Notes: generated by a model from the letters alone, not told the origin. 64,000 bases of DNA from Verrucomicrobiota bacterium (GCA_020831625.1 JAFIGD010000004.1:62001-126000); one strand, 5' to 3'. Positions 30,046 through 39,873 are shown, counted from the stretch's first letter. Translations and numbers: made by a program.

Positions 30046-31836
30046 TTAGGCCCGGGATTCAAGTTCTTCCCATCGGGCATAGCAGGTTTCGAGGGTGTCT
30101 GCGAGTTTCTTCAGTTCGTTCCGGGTCCGGGCCTGTTGTTTTTCATGTTGCCGGTAGAATTCGGGCTCGTTGAGGGCCAGCGTTTTCTCCCGCACCTCGG
30201 TTTCCAGGGTTTCTATTTTGCGGGGAAGGCCGCGAAGTTCGTTTTCCTCCCAGGTGGTGAGCCTTTTCTTGGGTTTCGGCGGGGATTTCGGCGCGGCGGA
30301 GGTTTCGGCGGAGGCGGCGGACGGGGTTCGGTCGGTTGTTTTGTTTTTGCGCTGGTCCAGCCAGTCGTCGTAGCCGCCGGGGTACTCCCGGATCTGTCCG
30401 TCCTCTTCAAAGACCAGGGTGCCGGTGACGACGTTGTTGAGAAATTCGCGGTCGTGGCTGACGAGGAGCAGCGTGCCGGTGTATTGGACGAGCAGGTTTT
30501 CGAGGAGTTCGAGGGTTTCCATGTCGAGGTCATTGGTGGGTTCGTCCATGACCAGGACGTTGGAGGGCCGGGTGAAGAGTTTGGCGAGGAGGAGACGGTT
30601 ACGTTCGCCGCCGCTGAGCACATGCACCGGGGTGCGGGAGCGTTCCGGCGGGAACAGAAAATCCTCCAGATATGAGATGACATGTCGGCTCCGGCCGTTG
30701 ATTTCGACGGTGTCGCTGCCTTCGCCGACGTTTTCGAAAACGGTTTTGGTTTCGTCGAGTTTGAACCGGTGCTGGTCGAAGTAGAGGATTTCGAGGTTGG
30801 TGCCGTGTTCGACGGTTCCGCTCTGCGGAGCGGTTTTGCCGAGCAGAAGGTGAAGAAGGGTGGTTTTGCCGGAACCGTTGGGGCCGATGAGTCCGATTTT
30901 ATCGCCGCGGAGGATGCGGGTGGAGAAATCCCGGATCAGCGGGGGCTGGTGGTCCCATTGATGCGACAGGTGGGTGACTTCGATCACCTTTTGTCCGCTG
31001 CGGTCGGATTCGCCGGCCTGAAGGACCGCGGTTCCGGTGCGTTCCCGCCGCGCCTTGCGTTCCTCGCGGAGTTTTTTCAGGGCGCGGACGCGGCCCTCGT
31101 TGCGGGTGCGGCGGGCTTTGATGCCCTGGCGGATCCAGGTTTCTTCCTGCGCGAGTTTTTTATCCTGAAGCGCTGCGTGTTTTTCCTCGGCGGCGTAGCG
31201 TTCCTCGCGGCGGCGGAGAAAGGTTTCGTATCCGCAGTCCCAGTCGTGGAGCTGTCCGCGGTCGAGTTCGAGAATACGGGTGGCGAGGCCGCGGAGAAAG
31301 GTCCGGTCGTGGGTGACGAAGAGAATGGCTCCGGTGAAGCGTTTGAGCACAGCCTCCAGCCATTCGACGGATTCGATGTCAAGATGGTTGGTCGGTTCGT
31401 CGAGGAGCAGCAGGTCGGGTTCGGCGGCGAGCGCGGAGAGGAGGAGGGCGCGGCGTTTTTGTCCGCCGGAGAGGGTGGCGAAGGGTAGGCCGTCCTCCAG
31501 ATCCATTTCAGAAAAGAGCTGGTCGATTTTGCGGGCGGTGTGGGCCTCGTGGGCACGGGGGCCAAGCCGGTGTTCCACGAGGTCGCGGGTGGTGCCGGGC
31601 ATATCGCGGGGGACCTCCTGACCGAGCATGGCCACGCGGGCGCCGCTGGTGAAGGCCAGGGTCCCTTCATCCGGGGTTTCGGTTCCGGACAGGATCCGCA
31701 TGAGGGTGGATTTGCCTTCGCCGTTCCGGCCCAGCAGGGAAACCCGTTCGCCGGGTTCGAGTGTGAAGCTTACACCGTCCAGAAGCTTTGGCCCGCCATA
31801 GGACATGGAGAGCGATTGAACGCTTAAAAGTGCCAT
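30046..31836 (-). CDS. ABC-F ATPase, Uup-like
   Basis: A 596-residue soluble protein with two ABC domains and no membrane segment. The first has Walker A GRNGEGKST, signature LSGGQKRR and Walker B LLLLDEPTNHLD; the second has GPNGSGKTT, LSGGERNR and VLVMDEPTNDLD. The linker between them (about 235-305) is charged and helical, and a C-terminal coiled coil (about 525-596) is of the Uup kind. ABC-F proteins act on the ribosome; Uup members also affect DNA transactions. The next gene upstream is the exosortase gene, 19 nt away, on the same strand. Confidence 0.95.
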   Translation of the reverse strand: MALLSVQSLSMSYGGPKLLDGVSFTLEPGERVSLLGRNGEGKSTLMRILSGTETPDEGTLAFTSGARVAMLGQEVPRDMPGTTRDLVEHRLGPRAHEAHTARKIDQLFSEMDLEDGLPFATLSGGQKRRALLLSALAAEPDLLLLDEPTNHLDIESVEWLEAVLKRFTGAILFVTHDRTFLRGLATRILELDRGQLHDWDCGYETFLRRREERYAAEEKHAALQDKKLAQEETWIRQGIKARRTRNEGRVRALKKLREERKARRERTGTAVLQAGESDRSGQKVIEVTHLSHQWDHQPPLIRDFSTRILRGDKIGLIGPNGSGKTTLLHLLLGKTAPQSGTVEHGTNLEILYFDQHRFKLDETKTVFENVGEGSDTVEINGRSRHVISYLEDFLFPPERSRTPVHVLSGGERNRLLLAKLFTRPSNVLVMDEPTNDLDMETLELLENLLVQYTGTLLLVSHDREFLNNVVTGTLVFEEDGQIREYPGGYDDWLDQRKNKTTDRTPSAASAETSAAPKSPPKPKKRLTTWEENELRGLPRKIETLETEVREKTLALNEPEFYRQHEKQQARTRNELKKLADTLETCYARWEELESRA

Positions 31837-31855
31837 ATGCGAAAGAGGGTGGGGA

Positions 31856-33817
31856 TTAGAAAGAGGGTTCCGGCGTCAGCACGGACTCCAGGGCCTCGCC
31901 GGGCACAGACACACCGGCGGCGAACGTGCGGGTCGGGTTTTCCAGATCCATGGTCTGGAGGGGTTTGAGGCCGAAGGGCGGGAGCTTATCCCGGAGATGC
32001 CGTGCGAATTCCTGCGCCAGCGCAATGGTTTCCTCGGTGGAGCCCTGTTCCTGCACATAGATCCCGACGGAATACTGAAACCGGCTGTATTCCTTGGGTG
32101 AACGCCAGGAGGCGAACACATGTCCCAGGCGTGCGAAATAACTGTTGAGCGTTCCGTGGGCGACGTTTTCGGACAGCTGCTGATTCATCATGATGGAGAC
32201 AAAGTCCTGATTGTACCAATACAGCACCATTTGCCGGTTGCCCAGATTCGCGTTCTCGTAAAGGCGCGAGTAGATGATTTCGTAGTCGAAATTCATGTCA
32301 CCGGGAACGGGGGGCTGACCGATTTCCTGCCAGCCGGCCTCACGGAAACAGACGTCCGGGGAGTGGGGGAAGGACCAGGTGGACCCATGGAAGCCGAGAA
32401 CGGGTTCCCAGAAATTGATAATCACATTGACCAGTTTCCCGTCGGGGGCGCTGTACCAGGCGACATAGCTCTCGGAGGGACGGAGAATCCGAAGGGCCTG
32501 ATCGGGAAGCTCGCCCCAGTAAATGCGGCGGAACGGCCCGACTTCGCCGGGGAACGTGTCCAGGCTCATGCGGTTCTGGGAAAGGAGATACTGGATGCGG
32601 CTGCGCACGGAATAGCGTTGAAAGACCATGAGCTGGAGCACAAACATCGCGGCCAGACAGAGGAAGACGCTGAGCCGGATTTTACTGATGCGGCTGAAAT
32701 AGATCTCACGCTGATCCTCGGCGGAGGCGGTGATATGCTCTTCCTCCTCCTCGCCGTTGTCATTCGCGGCGTGATAGGCTCCATAGGTGCCGTAACTGCC
32801 ATAGCCTCCGGCGTTTCCGTAATGTCCATAGACGCCGTAATTGCCGACATCCCCGAAGGATTCCTTTCCCTGGGGCGGGGGCGCGAGGAAACGGGAGAGG
32901 AGCACCATGATCATGGCGGCGATAAAGAAGGAAATTCCGCCGACCACGTCGTGCTTGGTTCCGCTGGCCCAGCTCATGTCGAACCAGTGACAGAGCAGCG
33001 CGGTGGCCACGACCCGGATGAAATTCTGGAAAATGGCGAGAAAAACGCCGAGGGGCAGGAAGAGCGCGATCAGGAAGGGGCGCAAGCGGAGAAACCAGGC
33101 GATGGCGGGGGCCACGGCGAGCATGGCCCAGAGGGAGCGGATCCCGGAACAGGCGTCGGCCACCCCAAGCAGGACACCGGGTATTTCAATCACATTTCTG
33201 GACACATAGACGCTGAATCCCATGAGCTCGAGCGCGCCGGCCGACCAGGCGGTGACGGTGTTCCTCAGGGCGTTTTTGAGCATGGCTTCAGGGGGGCCCG
33301 GCAGTCCTGGGATCAAAAAGACCAAATACAGAAGCGGGAACCAGAAGGTTTTCAGGGCTCTGAAGCCGAAGAACGAAATGAACAGTCCCCAAATCATGAC
33401 GATGAGGCCGACGCTGGTGATGTATTCCGCGAAGACACCGCCGGCGACCAGGCCGATTTTATACCACATGGCGAAGAACTGAACGGCCAGTCCGGACAGC
33501 AGAATGGGGATGCCCCAGAATTCGCCGACAATCCGGGGCTTTTGCCGTTTGTCCAGATTGCCCATGACTTTCCATGCGGCGGCAGCGGCGATGACCGGGA
33601 CGAGCACTGCGTGGGAGTAATCCTCATTGTTCAAATAGTATTTGAACAGGGTGATGATCATGTAAATATTGGCGGCAAAGGCCAGCGCGGTGATCCACAG
33701 GATATCGAGGGCTCCGAGCTGGGGAATCCGGACCTGATTAAGCCCGTAGCCGTATCCATAGCCGTACCCCTGTTTGTATGAGGATTTTTTCGCAAGGGTT
33801 TTGCTGGCGTCGGTCAT
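31856..33817 (-). CDS. exosortase fused to EpsI-type domain, with Tyr-Gly repeats
   Basis: A 653-residue inner-membrane transpeptidase-like protein. Residues about 35-310 hold the multi-pass exosortase core with catalytic Cys223 (VADACSGIRS), Arg268 (QNFIRVV) and His289 (TKHDVVGG). Residues about 380-600 match the EpsI/DUF3485 domain often attached to exosortases (HSPDVCFREAGW). Exosortases process C-terminal sorting signals on secreted proteins; no substrate tail is evident in this window. Unusual are a cytoplasmic GYGYGYGYG stretch at 17-25 and a linker with seven YG/GY units at about 326-348. The start overlaps the TPR gene stop by 4 nt. Confidence 0.93.
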   Translation of the reverse strand: MTDASKTLAKKSSYKQGYGYGYGYGLNQVRIPQLGALDILWITALAFAANIYMIITLFKYYLNNEDYSHAVLVPVIAAAAAWKVMGNLDKRQKPRIVGEFWGIPILLSGLAVQFFAMWYKIGLVAGGVFAEYITSVGLIVMIWGLFISFFGFRALKTFWFPLLYLVFLIPGLPGPPEAMLKNALRNTVTAWSAGALELMGFSVYVSRNVIEIPGVLLGVADACSGIRSLWAMLAVAPAIAWFLRLRPFLIALFLPLGVFLAIFQNFIRVVATALLCHWFDMSWASGTKHDVVGGISFFIAAMIMVLLSRFLAPPPQGKESFGDVGNYGVYGHYGNAGGYGSYGTYGAYHAANDNGEEEEEHITASAEDQREIYFSRISKIRLSVFLCLAAMFVLQLMVFQRYSVRSRIQYLLSQNRMSLDTFPGEVGPFRRIYWGELPDQALRILRPSESYVAWYSAPDGKLVNVIINFWEPVLGFHGSTWSFPHSPDVCFREAGWQEIGQPPVPGDMNFDYEIIYSRLYENANLGNRQMVLYWYNQDFVSIMMNQQLSENVAHGTLNSYFARLGHVFASWRSPKEYSRFQYSVGIYVQEQGSTEETIALAQEFARHLRDKLPPFGLKPLQTMDLENPTRTFAAGVSVPGEALESVLTPEPSF

Positions 33818-35907
33818 GACAGGTCTCCGGATTCAAGTTGACTGAGCAGCTCGCGCGCGTCCCCGGCCTGAACAAAGTCGGGGTCGAGAATCAGAACCAC
33901 TTCAAGGTTCTGCCGGGCCTCCCGGTTCCGCCCGGTGGCCGCCAGGGCCTGGGCGTAGTGAAAGCGGATGGTCGGGTTGCCACCGGCGATTTCCAGAGCG
34001 CGTTCGTAGATGGGCATGGCTTTATCATACTCGCCTTTTGCGGAAAGTACATAGGCGTAGGTGTCGAGAATCACTGCGTTGTCGGAATATTGTTCCCGGA
34101 GCGGCACCATCAGACTGTAAGCGAAATCCAGATCCTCGCGGCTGCGGGCCAGAAGAAAGGCGAGGTTGTTGGCCAGTTCGGGCCGCTCCGGATATTTTTC
34201 ATGCAGCCGACGGGTGTCGGCCAGGCTGTCGCGCCAATATTCGGACTGCATACGGATTTCAACCCGGCGGAGCCGGATGGCGTCGGCTTCGGGGTTCTCC
34301 TCCAGGATCCGGGTGAGCAATGCAATGGCCTGACGGGTTTCGCCGAGATTCACCAGCACCTGACTGTAGAGGGCCACCAGTCCGAAATCGTCCGGGTGCT
34401 GTGACAGAGCGTTTTCGAGCACAAGTTTGGCCTCGCCCGCTTTCCCGCTCTGCACAAGCGTTTGGGCCAGAAATCCCAGGACATTCCGGGCGTTGGGCGT
34501 GACATTGAGCACCCGCCTTGCATGATCCGCAGCCTCGTCGTACATCCGGATTTGACTGTACATCTGCGCGAGCATCCAGTTGGCGGACCGTTCCACAGTG
34601 GGAACACGGGAGGAGGTGAGCTGCAGGGCCAGGCGGCGTCCCTCACTGATCCGGCCGCTTTGCAAAAGGAGTTCGGCATAGCGGAGACGAATGCCCAAAT
34701 CGCCGGCAAAGCGGTTGAGAAGTGATTCATACTGGCGGAGCCCGACATTCAGACCGAACCGGGAAAGCATCATTTCAGCCCGGAGCTGGTTGGCTTGAAG
34801 GTGGTCGGGCTGAATGGAGAGCACATGATCCAGCGTCTGGTCCACAGCCTGCATATCCTGGGCCTGGGCATGAAGCGGAATCATGGCGAGCAGGCCATCG
34901 ATATGGTCCGGATCCAGTGTCAGCGCTGCTTCAAGGCGGGTTCGCGCAGCTTCAGGATTCTGAAACACATTGAGCTCCAGTCTTCCCAGGAAGGAGAGGG
35001 TGCCGGGATTTTCCGCGTCCCGGGCGTGCAGGCGGTCCATGAGGCCGCGCACGGTGTTCTGATTGCCCAAAGAGGCCTCGAGCGCGGCGTTCATGCGAAT
35101 GGCCCGGATATTTTCGGAGTCGATGGCAAGGGCGCGCCGCGCGTGTGTGAGGGCTTCGGCGCGGTTTTCCCGGCGTTCAAGCAATTCGGCCATGATCAAA
35201 TGCGCCTCCAGATGGTCCGAGTCCAGTTCGAGAGTGCGTCGGATACTCGCTTCGCCCTGGACGAGCTGTCCAACCGCAAGAAGCGATCTCGCGAGGTGAA
35301 AATGAAGTTTCGGGTCCATGGGGTTGGACTGAATGGCGATTTTAAAATCCACCTGGGCATTGTTGAAATTCTGCTGATCGAAGTGGCGGACTCCCGACAA
35401 ATAATAGCGCTCGGCCCGTTCCGGGTTCAGCCGCGCTTCGCCCAGCTCAAGAAAGTCGGTGTCTCCGGCGCGCCCCAGGGTGCGGGAGGGATTGAAAAAC
35501 GTGACGAAATTGGCCCAGAAATGTTCCGGCTCGGAGGAGGCTGCGCGCAGAATTCCCAGGGTGCCGCCCACCCAGAAGAAGCTCAGAGCCAGAGCGATTA
35601 AGGGGGTTGCGGGGCTGACCTTGGTGTATCCGCCTTCACGCCGGCAGCGCGCAACCCGCTTTCGCCCCTCGGTTTTGAAGCGAATGCAGGGCGATAGCCG
35701 GGTGACCAGCCAGCCGTTGCGGTATTTGAGGACCGCGCGGACGATATGGTCGGCCTCACTGTGGTCCTCACCCTGACAGAAATGACAGCGCTGGTCTTTT
35801 TCCCGGCGGACTTTGCTTTTGACAAAACGGAAAGTCATGATCCATGCATCCACCGTCAGGTAGAGAAGATCCAGTGGAAAAAGAAGGATGTTTTTGACAA
35901 AGTTCAT
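33814..35907 (-). CDS. TPR protein of the exosortase operon
   Basis: A 697-residue membrane-associated protein. The N-terminal part has a hydrophobic segment (residues 1-25), a CxxC-type cluster (RCHFCQGEDHSEADH, plus two further Cys about 30-45 residues on) that may bind zinc, then a second hydrophobic segment near residue 105. From about 165 to 690 there are about 15 tetratricopeptide repeats. This resembles the PrsT-like TPR proteins that accompany PEP-CTERM/exosortase loci and exopolysaccharide genes, and the 4-nt overlap with the exosortase gene supports a joint role. A direct partner cannot be named. Confidence 0.85.
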   Translation of the reverse strand: MNFVKNILLFPLDLLYLTVDAWIMTFRFVKSKVRREKDQRCHFCQGEDHSEADHIVRAVLKYRNGWLVTRLSPCIRFKTEGRKRVARCRREGGYTKVSPATPLIALALSFFWVGGTLGILRAASSEPEHFWANFVTFFNPSRTLGRAGDTDFLELGEARLNPERAERYYLSGVRHFDQQNFNNAQVDFKIAIQSNPMDPKLHFHLARSLLAVGQLVQGEASIRRTLELDSDHLEAHLIMAELLERRENRAEALTHARRALAIDSENIRAIRMNAALEASLGNQNTVRGLMDRLHARDAENPGTLSFLGRLELNVFQNPEAARTRLEAALTLDPDHIDGLLAMIPLHAQAQDMQAVDQTLDHVLSIQPDHLQANQLRAEMMLSRFGLNVGLRQYESLLNRFAGDLGIRLRYAELLLQSGRISEGRRLALQLTSSRVPTVERSANWMLAQMYSQIRMYDEAADHARRVLNVTPNARNVLGFLAQTLVQSGKAGEAKLVLENALSQHPDDFGLVALYSQVLVNLGETRQAIALLTRILEENPEADAIRLRRVEIRMQSEYWRDSLADTRRLHEKYPERPELANNLAFLLARSREDLDFAYSLMVPLREQYSDNAVILDTYAYVLSAKGEYDKAMPIYERALEIAGGNPTIRFHYAQALAATGRNREARQNLEVVLILDPDFVQAGDARELLSQLESGDLS

Positions 35908-35948
35908 GGTATTTTTGTTGATTTGGTCATTTCTGTCAGGTTTAAAAG

Positions 35949-36002
35949 TTTACGTAAAAAAGCTAACGTAGAAAATGACAAAGGGCAAGATAAAACCCTT
36001 TG
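35949..36002. promoter_or_regulatory. palindromes in the exosortase operon/GH2 divergent region
   Basis: TTTACGTAAA at 35949-35958 is a perfect palindrome. At 35979-36002, CAAAGGG and CCCTTTG flank a 10-nt loop. Both lie between the divergent TPR-exosortase operon and the glycoside hydrolase gene. They may be regulator sites; the proteins involved are unknown. Confidence 0.35.
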
Positions 36003-36093
36003 TGCATGCGGGGCTTGAATTGTGTCTGTCGGTTCAGTAATAAATATGTTTCATCTTTTTATTCCAAACATATTCACACACGGATTTCACGTT

Positions 36094-37830
36094 ATGTTAC
36101 GCGCGTTTGTTGAGCACATTTTTCGCCCGGTTTCCTCCTTGGAGGGTCTATGGGATTTTCACCCCGATACCGGACCGGACGACCATGGAGTTCCGTCGGC
36201 GTTTACCAGACAGATTGAGGTGCCTTCGGCCTGGGAGACTTTGCCGGATTTGAAAGGGTTCAGGGGGACGGGCTGGTATCGCAAAACATTTTCCGTGGAG
36301 AGCAAAGGGCATGTGCGGCTGGTGTTCGGCGGGGTGAGTCATACCGCGACGGTGTTTTTGGACGGCAAACAGGTCGGACATCACTATGATGCGTTCACCC
36401 CGTTTGATGTGATTTTGACCGATCTGGAGCCCGGCCCGCACGAATTGCTGGTGAAAGTGGATAATTCTTTCGGCGACCACAGTGCTCTGCACATTCCCAA
36501 TGATTACTATACCTACGGTGGAATCACCCGTCCGGTTGAGCTTCATACCGTCGGGGATCTGTTTATTGACAAACTGTTTGCGACACCGAAGCGGACAGAC
36601 GCGGGCTGGGCGCTGGCCTGCCGGGTCCGGATTCGGAATGTCGGGCACTCCGAGGCGGGCGGCGAGGTGCGGATCTCGGTTGCGGATCACTCGGCTTGTC
36701 TTTCGTTGCCGGACATCGCGCCGGGCGCATCGGTTGAGGTGGATACGGAGTTGTTTCCGGAGGCGGTGGAAGCCTGGAGCGCGGAAAATCCGAAACTGTA
36801 CAGGTTGAATGCGCGGTTGTTGCGGGACGGAGACGTTGTGGATGACAAGATCGAGCGCATCGGTTTCCGCGAGATCCGCGTGGAGGGACCGGCCCTGCTT
36901 CTCAACGGCAGGCCGCTGGTTTTGCGCGGATTCAACCGGCACGAGGACCATCCCCAGTTCGGATGCGCTATTCCGCCGGCGGGCATGGCGGCGGATTTGG
37001 CGCTTTTCGAGGATTTGCACTGTAATTTCCTGCGGACCTCGCATTATCCGAATGATATGCGGATGCTGGATATGTGTGACGAGCGGGGGATTTATGTCTG
37101 GGAGGAAAGCCATTCCCGCCAGACACCGTTCCAAAAGCCGATGTTTGATGCGCAGATTCGTCAGAGCACCATTGAAATGGTGGAGAATCATTTTAATCAC
37201 CCCTGCGTTTTGATGTGGGGGAGTGTGAATGAATGCGACACGGCCAGCGATTACGGCGTGGAGGTCCATCGCGAAGTGCTGGGATTGTTGAAACGGCTGG
37301 ACGGGTCGCGGCCGACCACCTATGCCGGGCATTTGGGCAAGGCGGACCGCTGCCACGGGTTTGCGGATATTGTCTCCTGGAATATCTACGTGGGCTGGTA
37401 TGTGGGGCAACCCGGGCGGACGGCGGAGGATCTGGAGGAGCGCCTGCGCTGGCTGGACAGTCCGGCGAGTCTGGGCGGCGATAACAAACCGCTGATTATC
37501 AGCGAATTCGGCGCCGGGGCGATCTACGGGGTGCGGAATCCGCAGGCGGATCCCTGGTCGGAGGAGTTTCAGGTGGTGGTGTTGGATGAGGCGCTCAGGG
37601 TGTACTTGAATCATCCCCGGGTGACGGGGGCGGCCATTTGGCAGTTCTGCGATGTGCGGGTGACCCGGGAGGGGAACAATGAAACCTATAATTCTTACAG
37701 CCCGATGGGGCGTCCCCGCTGTATGAACAACAAGGGCGTGGTGGATGAGTTTCGCCGTCCCAAACTGAGTTATGCCGCGGTGAAGAGCCGGATGGCGGCG
37801 GCGAAACAGGCCCGCGACAGCCTTTGTTAA
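36094..37830 (+). CDS. glycoside hydrolase family 2 (beta-glucuronidase/beta-galactosidase-like)
   Basis: A 578-residue enzyme of the GH2 type. The N-terminal jelly-roll has VPSAWETLPDLKGFRGTGWYRKTF, the middle Ig-like domain includes FREIRVEGPALLLNGRPLVLRGFNRHED, and the TIM barrel carries the acid/base Glu in MWGSVNECD and the nucleophile Glu in IISEFGAGAIYG. There is no obvious signal peptide, so it is probably cytoplasmic. Beta-glucuronidase is the nearest recalled relative, but the substrate is undecided. In-frame starts at 36022 (GTG) and 36046 (ATG) also exist; ATG 36094 is chosen because the family similarity begins there. A transporter gene follows. Confidence 0.9.
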   Translation: MLRAFVEHIFRPVSSLEGLWDFHPDTGPDDHGVPSAFTRQIEVPSAWETLPDLKGFRGTGWYRKTFSVESKGHVRLVFGGVSHTATVFLDGKQVGHHYDAFTPFDVILTDLEPGPHELLVKVDNSFGDHSALHIPNDYYTYGGITRPVELHTVGDLFIDKLFATPKRTDAGWALACRVRIRNVGHSEAGGEVRISVADHSACLSLPDIAPGASVEVDTELFPEAVEAWSAENPKLYRLNARLLRDGDVVDDKIERIGFREIRVEGPALLLNGRPLVLRGFNRHEDHPQFGCAIPPAGMAADLALFEDLHCNFLRTSHYPNDMRMLDMCDERGIYVWEESHSRQTPFQKPMFDAQIRQSTIEMVENHFNHPCVLMWGSVNECDTASDYGVEVHREVLGLLKRLDGSRPTTYAGHLGKADRCHGFADIVSWNIYVGWYVGQPGRTAEDLEERLRWLDSPASLGGDNKPLIISEFGAGAIYGVRNPQADPWSEEFQVVVLDEALRVYLNHPRVTGAAIWQFCDVRVTREGNNETYNSYSPMGRPRCMNNKGVVDEFRRPKLSYAAVKSRMAAAKQARDSLC

Positions 37831-37869
37831 GGATTGCCAGCGGGCGGCCCGGGGCATAAAGTGGCCTGC

Positions 37870-39669
37870 ATGTTTATGGATCCCGCTTTCGCTTTGTTGA
37901 CCTTGCCCGCCTGGCAGACGCTGGCGGTGTTGGCGGTTTTGTTCGGCATGCTGGTGTTTACCTCGGTTCCGGCGGACATGGTGTTTGTGGGGGCGTTGGG
38001 AACCTTGTTGCTTCTTGGCGTGATGGATGCGGAAATCGCTCTGGCGGGATTCGGGTCGCAGGGGCTGGTCACCGTGGGGGCGCTGTATGTGGTGGTGGCG
38101 GGACTGCAGGAGACGGGGGGGCTGAATGTGATTTCACGGCATGTGCTGGGGGCTCCGGACCGGGTGAAGCTGGCGCGCATAAAAACCCTGATTCCGGTGA
38201 GCGGGCTGAGCGCGTTTTTAAACAACACCCCGGTGGTGGCGTTGATGATCCCGGTGCTGACGGAATGGTGCCGGCGGCACAAGCTGGCGGCCTCGCGGTT
38301 TCTGATTCCGCTGAGTTACGCCTCGATTCTGGGCGGAATGTGCACCCTGGTGGGGACGAGCACCAATCTGGTGGTGAACGGATTGTTTGTGAGCCGGTAC
38401 GGTGGCCGGGGCCTGAGCATGTTTGATATCACCCTGCTGGGGCTGCCCTGCGCGGTCCTGGGGCTGGTGTATCTGTTTTTGTTTTCGGACCGCTTGCTGC
38501 CGCACCGGGACGGGGCGCGGGAGGCATTCACGGATCCGAAGGAGTTTACGCTGGAGCTGGTGGTCCGCGGGAAGAGTCCGCTGTTGGAGACGCCGATCCG
38601 GGAAACGGAGCTTGTGAATGTGCCGGGGGGCTATCTGGTGGAACTGGTGCGGGGAGAGACGGTGATCGCGCCGGTGCCGATTGACGAGCCGGTGCGGGAC
38701 GGCGACCGGCTGCTGTATGCGGGGAATCTGGAGACGATACGGAGTCTGCTGCAGGTGAAGGGGATTCATCTGGCTTCGGATTTTGAATTTGACAGCGCGC
38801 CGATGCCTCAGGACCGCCGTCTGGTTGAGGCGGTGGTGTCACACACCTGTCCGCTGGTGGGGAAAACGCTGCGGGAGGGTAAATTCCGGCAGCAGTATAA
38901 CGCGGTGGTGATTGCGATGGCGCGGAACGGGGAGCGGCTGCGGGGGAGTTTGCGGGATGTGGCGCTGAAGGCGGGGGATGTGCTGCTGGTGGAGTCGCAC
39001 GCGGGCTTTGTTCCGCGTCAGCGGGACAGCGGGGATTTTTATTTGTTGCACACCCTGCAGGAGGACGTGGCCAAACCGAATGTGGCGAAAGCGACGATGT
39101 CCTTCGCGATCCTGACGGCGATGGTGGTCGCGGCGGGGATGGGATGGCTGAGCATGTTGAAGGCGGCGCTGCTGGCGGCCGGACTGATGCTGGCGACGGG
39201 CTGTTGCACGGCGGCGGTCGCGCGGCGGCGGATCGAGTGGAACGTGCTGATGGTGATCGGCGCGGCGCTGGGACTGGGGGCGGCGCTGGAGGTCTCCGGC
39301 GCGGCCAAGGCACTGGCGACGCTGCTGCTGGGCCTGACCGGTGACAGTCCGATGCTCGCGCTGGCTCTGATATATGTCGGCACGGTGATGTTTACCGAGG
39401 TGATCACCAACAATGCGGCGGTGGCGCTTATGTTTCCGATCGCGATGAACACCGCCGAGGATCTCGGGGTGAATCCGCTGCCGTTTCTGTTTTGCCTCAT
39501 GATCGCCGGTTCGGCGAGTTTTCTGACCCCGATCGGGTATCAGACCAATCTGATGGTGTACGGAGCCGGGGGGTACAAATTCACCGATTACGTGCGGATC
39601 GGCCTGCCCTTAACCCTGATTGTGGGTGCCACGGCGATTGGTCTGGCGCCGGTGATCTGGGGATTTTGA
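37870..39669 (+). CDS. SLC13-type transporter with two TrkA-C domains
   Basis: A 599-residue inner-membrane permease of the divalent anion/Na+ symporter type. The first hydrophobic half has the signature NNTPVVALMIPVL and GTSTNLVVNGLF; the second half repeats it as TNNAAVALMFPIA and TPIGYQTNLMVYG. Between them, residues about 205-395 contain two TrkA-C (RCK_C) regulatory domains (GGYLVELVRGETVIAP and GKTLREGKFRQQYNAVVIAM). The substrate is unknown: sulfate or di/tricarboxylate is usual for the family. Start ATG 37870; an earlier in-frame TTG at 37834 has no support. Spacing of 39 nt after the GH2 gene permits co-transcription. Confidence 0.9.
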   Translation: MFMDPAFALLTLPAWQTLAVLAVLFGMLVFTSVPADMVFVGALGTLLLLGVMDAEIALAGFGSQGLVTVGALYVVVAGLQETGGLNVISRHVLGAPDRVKLARIKTLIPVSGLSAFLNNTPVVALMIPVLTEWCRRHKLAASRFLIPLSYASILGGMCTLVGTSTNLVVNGLFVSRYGGRGLSMFDITLLGLPCAVLGLVYLFLFSDRLLPHRDGAREAFTDPKEFTLELVVRGKSPLLETPIRETELVNVPGGYLVELVRGETVIAPVPIDEPVRDGDRLLYAGNLETIRSLLQVKGIHLASDFEFDSAPMPQDRRLVEAVVSHTCPLVGKTLREGKFRQQYNAVVIAMARNGERLRGSLRDVALKAGDVLLVESHAGFVPRQRDSGDFYLLHTLQEDVAKPNVAKATMSFAILTAMVVAAGMGWLSMLKAALLAAGLMLATGCCTAAVARRRIEWNVLMVIGAALGLGAALEVSGAAKALATLLLGLTGDSPMLALALIYVGTVMFTEVITNNAAVALMFPIAMNTAEDLGVNPLPFLFCLMIAGSASFLTPIGYQTNLMVYGAGGYKFTDYVRIGLPLTLIVGATAIGLAPVIWGF

Positions 39670-39690
39670 TGTGGGTGATTTATTGAACCA

Positions 39691-39715
39691 CGGATGGACA
39701 CGGATGGACACGGAT
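39691..39715. repeat. short tandem repeat CGGATGGACA
   Basis: Two full copies of CGGATGGACA followed by CGGAT. Similar CACGGATG words occur at 48190-48208. This looks like a dispersed intergenic repeat type; no function is apparent. Confidence 0.6.
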
Positions 39716-39873
39716 ATTGCCGGAATTGAAAATGCCTGAAATCCTTTCGGCTTGACGGAACGGTTCAGTTGCTACAAAAAATGTCACAGCCTTCATCGAA
39801 AACATTCTAAAGAACTAATACAGGTTCAGAATGTTGCCGATTGCGCGGTCAAACCCTGATTTGAGGAGCAAAG

